Origin: Euryarchaeota archaeon UBA62
Lineage (GTDB): Archaea; Thermoplasmatota; Poseidoniia; Poseidoniales; Thalassarchaeaceae
Length of the DNA stretch: 9,624 nt
Direction: 5' to 3'
NCBI GenBank assembly: GCA_002502095.1
Contig: DAPJ01000030.1
Location: forward strand, 1 to 9,624
The notes beneath the pieces were generated by a model. That model was given only the letters and a program-made list of their open reading frames with translations, ran no database searches and was not told where the DNA came from. A program made the translations under genes and the position numbers. Below, one piece after another: positions 1 to 5,756 of the stretch. Position 1 is the stretch's first letter. Each line of letters begins with the position of its first letter.

Positions 1-1280
1 CCATCTCTCGCAGCACAGGTGACTTCAATTGTTCCGGTATCCGGAACAGTAGCCATCAGTGACCTGTCAGGAGACTCTCTGAAATTCAAATCCTGCTCGC
101 CGACACATAATATTTCTAAATTGGACACGCCATCCTCGTCATAGAACCATCTGGATACTCCATCATCCCAACCAGCCCAAGAAACGTCCCCAGAATTTGG
201 TACTGGGAACCAAGTGCCATTAGAAGGCGATTCCTCCGTCCACACGGGAGGGGCAGGTTCAGGAATAGGTTCGGTGGTGAAGTCAAAGAAAAGGTCCTCT
301 CCCATCGGCCAGTCTTCTCTGTAGCCATTTGGACTAAGTTCGAGAGTTAAACTCCCATCATCGTTACTGATGAGATCAAATGTCGACGAGCCGTCTCCAA
401 CACATCCTCCGATAGTAGGTGCCTGTCCACCAGCCGTTGACTCATTCAAACCTACGTCCCTGCCTTCGCACTCGTCCCACATGTCCAGACGGAGATCCTC
501 CATCTGAGGGAAGGTGAAATCGAATCTGGCCCCTGAAAGATTCGACGCATTCAATGAGAAAGTGAATCTACTTGGGTCATCCACTCCGGTAATCGAAAGG
601 GTTGCATTCAACCAGAGCTGAACTCTACACTCGTCTACACCCAAATCCTGCGAGACACCAGTATCGCAATCCCTGCTCGAATCTGGAACTACGGGAACTT
701 CGTTACAATCCCCTCCAATCGAGGATGTACAACTTCTGATCTGGGAGTGGCGAGGGGGAACTATATTCCACTCCTCAATGACTACTCCATCCTCTTCCCA
801 GCTAGTGTTCTTCCAATCAGTACCAAGGCCACCTCTATGTGCGGGCCCGTCTCTAAGCCCGATTCTAGTTAGGGTATGCTCGATACACTCACTAGCCAAT
901 GCCCTGAAGAACTCTCGCTCATCCGTAGAGAACCACCCATCTCCACCCTTGTTTGGGTCCAGTAATTCCATGAACTCATCCATAGTCAACCTTAGCTCAT
1001 CAGCTAGAGTACTATTGACCCACGCCACAGCTTTGACATTCGCAGACTCCCAATCATCGTCAATGATGATATCAAACGTGGCACGCGAATATTCGAACAT
1101 ATTCTCGAATGTTATAGATCCGCATTGCTCCTCAAGGCTTCCTCCCCCTCCTCCTATCTGCTCCATCTTTATCGGCTCGTCGATGAGCTCTGGATTTTGA
1201 TTAGTATCGCTAAATGGTACAGAAACGATTGATAGTACCATCAGAAAAACAGCCAATGGAGATGATGATAGCTCTCTCAT
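1..1280 (-). CDS. Secreted acidic protein, 5' part (C-terminus beyond left edge)
   Basis: Reading the minus strand from the ATG at 1280 gives 426 codons without a stop, reaching the window edge, so the C-terminus is missing. The start is fixed because the next ATG upstream is soon followed by an in-frame TGA. Residues 1-24 look like a Sec signal peptide: a short charged start, then hydrophobic LAVFLMVLSIVSV. There is no lipobox, so export or release is more likely than lipid anchoring. A Gly run (43-47) precedes Cys53. Residues 110-121 (NKGGDGWFSTDE) fit an EF-hand-like loop between two amphipathic helices, with Asn at position 1, Asp-Gly at 5-6, Phe at 8 and Glu at 12. The remainder is beta-rich with paired cysteines and several N-x-S/T sites. 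I do not recognise a family. It diverges from the Fea1-like gene across a shared dyad, so co-regulation is possible. Confidence 0.8.
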   Translation of the reverse strand, partial: MRELSSSPLAVFLMVLSIVSVPFSDTNQNPELIDEPIKMEQIGGGGGSLEEQCGSITFENMFEYSRATFDIIIDDDWESANVKAVAWVNSTLADELRLTMDEFMELLDPNKGGDGWFSTDEREFFRALASECIEHTLTRIGLRDGPAHRGGLGTDWKNTSWEEDGVVIEEWNIVPPRHSQIRSCTSSIGGDCNEVPVVPDSSRDCDTGVSQDLGVDECRVQLWLNATLSITGVDDPSRFTFSLNASNLSGARFDFTFPQMEDLRLDMWDECEGRDVGLNESTAGGQAPTIGGCVGDGSSTFDLISNDDGSLTLELSPNGYREDWPMGEDLFFDFTTEPIPEPAPPVWTEESPSNGTWFPVPNSGDVSWAGWDDGVSRWFYDEDGVSNLEILCVGEQDLNFRESPDRSLMATVPDTGTIEVTCAARD

Positions 1281-1322
1281 GACGTATCATGCGAGGCCAT
1301 CAGACATGACTCTATCGTTACA

Positions 1323-1330
1323 AATTATAA
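1323..1330 (-). promoter_or_regulatory. TATA-like box for the minus-strand secreted protein gene
   Basis: On the minus strand this reads TTATAATT. Archaeal transcription would start about 25 bases downstream, near 1300, leaving a leader of about 20 bases before the ATG at 1280. No clear Shine-Dalgarno is visible. The box abuts the dyad at 1330-1349, so a protein bound there would cover the BRE position of this promoter. Inferred from position and composition only. Confidence 0.45.
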
Positions 1331-1349
1331 ATTTAGGGCTCCCTAAATT
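1330..1349. promoter_or_regulatory. Operator-like dyad, DtxR-type half-sites (copy 1)
   Basis: AATTTAGGGCTCCCTAAATT is an inverted repeat with 9-base arms around a CT centre. Its core is TTTAGG-N4-CCTAAA, which recurs at 5017-5032 before the ATPase gene. The TTAGG/CCTAA half-sites and 4-base spacing match the core of the DtxR/IdeR family consensus for iron- or manganese-dependent repressors. It lies between two divergent TATA-like boxes, covering the BRE region of both, so one bound repressor could control both genes. The dyad is directly visible; the regulator family is inferred. Confidence 0.7.
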
Positions 1350-1350
1350 A

Positions 1351-1386
1351 GATATACCCTACCCCATTCGGACCATTCAAGGAGAT
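1351..1386 (+). promoter_or_regulatory. TATA-like box and Shine-Dalgarno of the Fea1-like gene
   Basis: GATATAC at 1351-1357 is a TATA-like box just downstream of the dyad, predicting a start near 1378. AAGGAGAT at 1379-1386 is a good Shine-Dalgarno with 4 bases before the ATG at 1391. The transcript would therefore have a very short leader that carries a ribosome binding site, unlike the leaderless arrangement proposed for the genes at 2841 and 8204. Confidence 0.55.
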
Positions 1387-1390
1387 TAAC

Positions 1391-2635
1391 ATGAATCTGA
1401 AAATAACAAGCATAATGATGACAATGATGTTTCTGCTAAGCGCACTCGCAGGGTGCACTGGTGGAGATGAAGCGGTTGACCTGGACGACTCGGACGGAGG
1501 CTATGATTACGCTTCCAACGTCGATAATCACCGCATGCTGATGGGAGATGTCTGTGACATCAAGGACCTATCCGGTGCATACGACTGGGATGGTGTCATG
1601 GACATATACGAGAATGGAGAGCACGCAGAGAAGTCTGACGGATCCTACAGGACACTGATGGGCTTCGCTGACGCAGCTGGTAAGAACCACGCATACGATG
1701 ATTACTACGGTGCAGATGGCTCATGGAATGACTTCGTATCAGCAGCTATCGGGGGCACAGGACCGTTCGCAGGAGAGTCTGACACTGTCAGGGACCAAGC
1801 CACAGAGAAGGGAATCCAGAACGGTGTGATGACTGCATACGCTATCCACGAGCTCAACGCGGCCATCATCAAGGCTGAAGCTGGAAATTGGGGCCCTGAT
1901 GACGCTCAGCACGCATGGGACGAAGGATGGGCATTCTACCACGGTCCAGATGATGCAAACGCAGACTACGACGGATGCGGGCCATTCGCTACCGCAGCAA
2001 AGAGAGGTGGAAACTTCGGGACTGGAGATGCGACCAACATAGCTACTCTAGCAGCAATGAACGATGGACTCACAGCATTGAAGAATGAAGACATGCAAGG
2101 AGTAATCGACGCGCGCGACGAAGTTCTGAAGAACGTGGTAATCGTTTACTCACAGGCTTCCGTAAGGTACGCATCGAAGATGACGGACGACCTAGCCGCT
2201 GGAGATACCGCAGACTACGACAAGCACCAGGCAGAGGGTCACGCCTTCTACAGGGTAATCGAGGCATATGTCGCCGAGCACACGTCAATCTGCTACAACA
2301 TGGTCTCTCACTCGGTCTCATCGGATAGCTCACAGGCATCCTGCGAGGCATACATGTATCTAGAGAACTACACATCTCAAAACGATCCAGATGGAGAGGA
2401 GTTCACTGGATGCTATAATTCAGTGACACACGCTCAGCATGAGGGAATGTCGCAGGAGGAGTGCGAGGCCTTTGGATGGTATGCTAATTACTACAATAGC
2501 AAGATTCTCGAAATCTTCGATCTGAAGAATGATGGAGATGCAACAGCAGATTACGAAGCTGATATCCGCTCCTATCTACAGCCAGTCTGGGATGCATTTG
2601 GCATCACAGCTGACGATATCGGAACACTTCAGTGA
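1391..2635 (+). CDS. Fea1/phytotransferrin-like lipoprotein, putative iron-binding
   Basis: A 414-residue exported lipoprotein: basic start, hydrophobic segment, then lipobox SALAGC with the lipidated Cys at 22, followed by an acidic linker. The body resembles the Fea1 family (algal iron-assimilation protein FEA1/H43 and the related diatom phytotransferrin ISIP2a). Family-like segments are WDGVMDIYENG, YRTLMGFA, the YAIHELNAA helix, WDEGWAFYHG (176-185), AAKRGGNFGT (202-211), VYSQASVRYA (252-261) and EGHAFYRVIEAYV (282-294). Known members concentrate ferric iron at the cell surface. After this domain, residues 300-379 hold two copies of a Cys/His module absent from my picture of the algal proteins. 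Dyad and Shine-Dalgarno lie upstream; a terminator-like hairpin follows. The family match is from memory of motifs. The specific iron ligands cannot be assigned here, and an imelysin-like helical protein is an alternative. Confidence 0.72.
   Translation: MNLKITSIMMTMMFLLSALAGCTGGDEAVDLDDSDGGYDYASNVDNHRMLMGDVCDIKDLSGAYDWDGVMDIYENGEHAEKSDGSYRTLMGFADAAGKNHAYDDYYGADGSWNDFVSAAIGGTGPFAGESDTVRDQATEKGIQNGVMTAYAIHELNAAIIKAEAGNWGPDDAQHAWDEGWAFYHGPDDANADYDGCGPFATAAKRGGNFGTGDATNIATLAAMNDGLTALKNEDMQGVIDARDEVLKNVVIVYSQASVRYASKMTDDLAAGDTADYDKHQAEGHAFYRVIEAYVAEHTSICYNMVSHSVSSDSSQASCEAYMYLENYTSQNDPDGEEFTGCYNSVTHAQHEGMSQEECEAFGWYANYYNSKILEIFDLKNDGDATADYEADIRSYLQPVWDAFGITADDIGTLQ
2288..2527 (+). repeat. Two tandem copies of a 40-residue Cys/His module within the Fea1-like gene
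   Basis: Residues 300-339 and 340-379 of the Fea1-like protein align without gaps as two units. Each has C-Y-N at 1-3, His at 7, Cys at 18, then Glu-Ala and an Asn-Tyr pair (ENYTS and ANYYN). The cysteines are 301/318 and 341/358. The DNA of the two units has diverged, so this is an old protein-level duplication. A third copy with the same register lies at the end of the next gene (4773-4826). Confidence 0.7.
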
Positions 2636-2661
2636 GTAACTGGTAAAGATATGGCTAAGGC

Positions 2662-2694
2662 TCTGCAATGCTATTGCAGATGACACAACTTTTT
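2662..2694 (+). terminator. Hairpin plus T-run after the Fea1-like gene
   Basis: TCTGCAAT (2662-2669) and ATTGCAGA (2673-2680) form a perfect 8-base stem with a 3-base loop. A five-T run follows at 2690-2694. Archaeal termination depends mainly on T-runs, so the T-run may matter more than the hairpin. It would separate the Fea1-like gene from the binding-protein gene, in agreement with a separate promoter before 2841. Confidence 0.45.
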
Positions 2695-2804
2695 GTTGGC
2701 GGGGGGCGCATTAGCGTCATACACACACCCAAATCATCAATTTCGAATCCGCAGTTCGGAACGCCTCCCGTCAACACCAACAAATTAGAATGAGAAATAC
2801 ATCT

Positions 2805-2820
2805 GAAAGGGTCCATATAC
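2805..2820 (+). promoter_or_regulatory. BRE/TATA-like promoter that decides the start of the binding-protein gene
   Basis: GAAAGG followed by CATATAC (2814-2820) resembles a BRE plus TATA box. The TATA element is about 25 bases before the ATG at 2841, the spacing of archaeal leaderless genes. No Shine-Dalgarno precedes either candidate start (2790 or 2841). A start at 2790 would lie upstream of this promoter and give an unusually long N-region before the signal peptide. No TTTAGG/CCTAAA dyad occurs here. The rest of 2639-2804 shows no gene. Confidence 0.5.
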
Positions 2821-2840
2821 CCATCTTTCCAGCGATTACC

Positions 2841-4979
2841 ATGAGTACACATGGGATCTCATCGGTACGTCACTTGAAGACGAAGCTTCTAGCACAAATA
2901 ATCTCAATTCTCCTCTTATCTTGCATTATTTCAGGGTGTATTGGAGACGAAGAAGGAGATCGGGAAAGAACTTCCCTTGTAATTGCCTACGAACTATCGG
3001 CCGATATGTTGGAATCAGATACGAATCCGCAAATACTAGCGGATTATATCTCTAAAAATACCAATTATGATGTTTCTATCTACACGGTGGATTCCAAAGT
3101 AGCTATGCTAGAGGCACTGAGGTTCGGTAACGTCGATATAGCTTACATGGACAGTGGCAATGCTTGGATTGGCTGGAATCAATATGGAATAGAGGCATTG
3201 GCAGCCGATCAGAAGTCCGATGGAAGGTCTTACTATAACGCCCATGCATGGGTCTTGGACGATAGTGAAATGGCTATCGCGCATTTGGATTCAGATCCAC
3301 TCACTAATCCCTTCTCACTGATGGAGGGAATGACCTCTTGCCATACGGGTTGGTTGGAATCAGTCGGTATGATGCTTCCTATGGGATTCCTCTTGGGATT
3401 AGGATATGCAAATGTCCTCGGTGACCCAAATGATATTGAGTCTCTCAGGGGGACTATTCATGGATTCTTCTCCGAGGACTCATCCATTCCTGACCCCGGA
3501 ACTCCTTACTACGGTTTGTCAGGCGCATTGAAGTGCCTTTCTGAAGGCTCAGGTCAGATAGCATTCCTCAAGGATAACACAATCTCTGACTACTGCCCCG
3601 AGGAAGAAATAGATCAGAGGGAGGATTGGTGCTTAGAGAATAGCAGGTATGTCGCATTGCCATCTTTCGCAAAGGCCCCAAGTGATGTTTTCGTCTATAA
3701 TCCAGACCACCTCCAGAACGACAGTATCAGTAATGTCATGAACCTACTAATGTCCTTAGGCGAAGAGAAAGACTCCTCAGATATTCTATTCAACACGTTC
3801 GGAACCAGAGGCGTGGTTGAGACGAACTCGAATGATCATTTGGGCATATACTCCTCCTTCGTTTCCAGTATTCCTGGTATTTCAGCTTACTATGTAGACG
3901 ACGAGGATGGAGAAGAAATCACAATTTCTCTGGAGGAGCTAAGGATAGCCTTCCAAACCTCAGAGACTTCTAATGGGACGGATACAGACCCGTCACTTCT
4001 AGCAAACTTCCTCAGTAGTGAGCTAGGAGTGAATGTCTCTGTAATCCATGTCGAATCAGATATGGAGGCCGCAAGATCATTGGAATCCGGAGATACTCAC
4101 TTGGCTTTTATGGGGCACTTAGCATCAGTTATTGGTTGGAAGATGAGTGGATTATCAGTACTGGCAGCCATTCAGAACGATGATCAAAGACTATCCTCGC
4201 AGGTTTCCGGATGGACTCTTTCAGATAGTGAACTAGCCTCATACGCTACAGATGATGATGAATCCACTAATCCTTTCGATCTTATCTCAGGCATGGTCTC
4301 ATGCCACACAGGAACCGATCCCTACAGTAGTTTGATTGCACCACTATCTCATATGATCAGTAATGGATTTTTGGTTATGTCTGAAGACTCTGAATCTAAT
4401 AGTCTGGACGGTCTAGTTAGGTCGTACTTCAGTGATGACTCAGTGATACCCTCTCCTGGCGATTCATACTATGGCGAATCAGGAGCAATCAGGTGTATTT
4501 CCGAAGACTACGGACAGATTGCGTTTGTTAGTGAGAATTTCATTGATGAGCACTGTGTTGATGACTCGGGGAGTAACGCAGATTGGTGTATGGGAACCGA
4601 TAACTACACTTCTATCGGGGAATTGGGAATAATTCCCACTACTTCTGTCATGTATAATCCGGAAATACTCGACACTAGAAGTAGGGCCTCGATAATCAAT
4701 GCTCTAATTGATATGAATTACGATATGTATCTTGAAAACTACTCTCGTCCGGGAATGGGGACATACACTGGTTGCTATGATATTTCAGTGCACAAGGTAT
4801 TCCATGAAATACCCAAGGAGAGCTGTGGAGATGAGATCTTGAAGAATGTCCTCGATGGCTCAGGGGTGGCTAGGGCTACTTCACAGGGGCATTTGGGGCA
4901 ATTCTCAGATGATTTGATGTCTGTTCCGGGAGCTTTCGAGGCTCTAGAGGGCCACCTTACTAATGTCGAATCAGAATAG
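2841..4979 (+). CDS. Two-lobed transferrin-like/PhnD-like substrate-binding lipoprotein
   Basis: 712 residues from the ATG at 2841 (729 if 2790 is used). The signal peptide ends in lipobox IISGC, Cys33. The rest is two homologous lobes, split near residue 360. Lobe 1 shows the order of a transferrin lobe: VDIAYMDSG (Asp104), SYYNAHAWV (Tyr131/132), SCHTG (166-170), GFFSEDS, YYGLSGALKC (223-232), then GQIAFLKDNTI. Lobe 2 repeats SCHTG (Cys488), YFSDDS and YYGESGAIRC (543-552). Cys167-Cys232 and Cys488-Cys552 correspond to the conserved transferrin disulfide 118-194. Transferrins and PhnD-like proteins share the type II periplasmic-binding fold, and the PhnC/PhnE-like genes follow, so it probably feeds that transporter. 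By alignment from memory, lobe 1 keeps two of four iron ligands and lobe 2 none. Residues 645-662 carry the Cys/His/Cys module. An ordinary phosphonate-binding PhnD is the alternative. Confidence 0.75.
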   Translation: MSTHGISSVRHLKTKLLAQIISILLLSCIISGCIGDEEGDRERTSLVIAYELSADMLESDTNPQILADYISKNTNYDVSIYTVDSKVAMLEALRFGNVDIAYMDSGNAWIGWNQYGIEALAADQKSDGRSYYNAHAWVLDDSEMAIAHLDSDPLTNPFSLMEGMTSCHTGWLESVGMMLPMGFLLGLGYANVLGDPNDIESLRGTIHGFFSEDSSIPDPGTPYYGLSGALKCLSEGSGQIAFLKDNTISDYCPEEEIDQREDWCLENSRYVALPSFAKAPSDVFVYNPDHLQNDSISNVMNLLMSLGEEKDSSDILFNTFGTRGVVETNSNDHLGIYSSFVSSIPGISAYYVDDEDGEEITISLEELRIAFQTSETSNGTDTDPSLLANFLSSELGVNVSVIHVESDMEAARSLESGDTHLAFMGHLASVIGWKMSGLSVLAAIQNDDQRLSSQVSGWTLSDSELASYATDDDESTNPFDLISGMVSCHTGTDPYSSLIAPLSHMISNGFLVMSEDSESNSLDGLVRSYFSDDSVIPSPGDSYYGESGAIRCISEDYGQIAFVSENFIDEHCVDDSGSNADWCMGTDNYTSIGELGIIPTTSVMYNPEILDTRSRASIINALIDMNYDMYLENYSRPGMGTYTGCYDISVHKVFHEIPKESCGDEILKNVLDGSGVARATSQGHLGQFSDDLMSVPGAFEALEGHLTNVESE

Positions 4980-5007
4980 GCCTCACAATCTTAAATCCAT
5001 CAATACC

Positions 5008-5047
5008 ATATATGGGTTTAGGAGCGCCTAAATCTGTATTGAGGGGG
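5008..5047 (+). promoter_or_regulatory. TATA box, operator-like dyad (copy 2) and RBS of the ABC transporter operon
   Basis: ATATAT at 5008-5013 is a TATA-like box. Immediately downstream, 5017-5032 reads TTTAGGAGCGCCTAAA, the second TTTAGG-N4-CCTAAA dyad in the window. The predicted transcription start is near 5034, so the dyad fills the space between TATA and start, where a bound repressor would block polymerase. GAGGGGG at 5041-5047 is a weak Shine-Dalgarno before the ATG at 5052. The centre (AGCG) differs from copy 1 (GCTC), so only the half-sites are conserved, as expected of a binding site. Confidence 0.7.
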
Positions 5048-5051
5048 CAGT

Positions 5052-5756
5052 ATGCGAATAGATGACGATTTGGATGAGCCATTATTGGTTTTGAAGGATG
5101 TAGCAATAGGCTATGACTCCTCGGCCTCACTCGTCAATATTCCCAATCTAGAGGTTTTTCCAGGAGAGATAGTAGCAATCGCCGGACCGTCAGGAATAGG
5201 AAAATCTACGCTACTAAGAACAATCGCTGGCCTAGTTAGTCCCATATCCGGCCAGTTAGAAGTATGTGGGACTGTACTGCCAGAGCCCCCTCCCCGTGGT
5301 CATCTCGGGTATATACCACAGAAATTAGGCCTAGTCAGGCATTCCAGTGTAAGGCACAACGTGGAATTGGGTGCTCGTGCCGGAGTTAAATCCAGGAAGG
5401 AGAGACAGCAAAGATCCACTGATGCCATCGACATCATGGGACTCAGTGAGAAATCTACTGAGCCAATCAGAAGACTGTCAGGAGGTCAACAGAGGAGAGT
5501 GGCAACAGCACGAACTCTGGCTCAGAGGCCAAAGCTGATTCTCGCAGATGAATTCCTCAGTGAGTTGGACGAGGAGACACTGAACTCCGTTTTGAATGCG
5601 GTCACCAATTTTGTGAGGGAAAGTAAGGCCGCGTTGATTGTTGTTGAGCACGATATATCCAGAGCCAAGATGATGGCGGATAAGCTACTAGTCATTGACG
5701 ATGGTAGGATAAATCCATTCGTCAAGGGTACGAAAGCCATGGAGGTGAACATATGA
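5052..5756 (+). CDS. ABC transporter ATPase, PhnC-like
   Basis: A 234-residue cytoplasmic nucleotide-binding subunit that would power import through the adjacent permease. All ABC motifs are present: Walker A GPSGIGKST (45-53), Q-loop Gln90 in GYIPQ, signature LSGGQQRR (142-149), Walker B LILADE (162-167, catalytic Glu167), a D-loop-like SELD, and switch His200 in VVEHD. Its size and the partner PhnE-type permease place it near PhnC. PhnC-type ATPases pair with phosphonate, phosphite and other importers, so the sequence does not reveal the substrate. The start at 5052 follows a GAGGGGG element, and the stop overlaps the permease start (ATGA). It is the first gene after the second dyad, so the ATPase and permease form a transcription unit under that site. 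Confidence 0.93.
   Translation: MRIDDDLDEPLLVLKDVAIGYDSSASLVNIPNLEVFPGEIVAIAGPSGIGKSTLLRTIAGLVSPISGQLEVCGTVLPEPPPRGHLGYIPQKLGLVRHSSVRHNVELGARAGVKSRKERQQRSTDAIDIMGLSEKSTEPIRRLSGGQQRRVATARTLAQRPKLILADEFLSELDEETLNSVLNAVTNFVRESKAALIVVEHDISRAKMMADKLLVIDDGRINPFVKGTKAMEVNI
5741..5748 (+). promoter_or_regulatory. Strong Shine-Dalgarno for the permease, inside the ATPase gene
   Basis: GGAGGTGA lies 4 bases before the ATG at 5753 and is an essentially perfect anti-16S match. It fixes the permease start and, with the ATGA overlap, indicates coupled translation of the ATPase and permease. Confidence 0.75.

Noticed and set aside
778..1200. 140-codon plus-strand open frame rich in Ser and Pro
   Set aside because: It is antisense to the signal-peptide-bearing minus-strand frame that is open from 1280 to the edge, and has no promoter, Shine-Dalgarno or recognisable domain.
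2070..2375. Minus-strand 101-codon frame rich in Arg, Leu and Cys
   Set aside because: It lies wholly inside the Fea1-like gene, whose family motifs continue through it; the composition is typical of an antisense shadow.
2790..2840. Upstream ATG for the binding-protein gene
   Set aside because: It would add 17 residues before a complete lipoprotein signal peptide, lacks a Shine-Dalgarno, and lies upstream of the best TATA box. Kept only as an alternative start.
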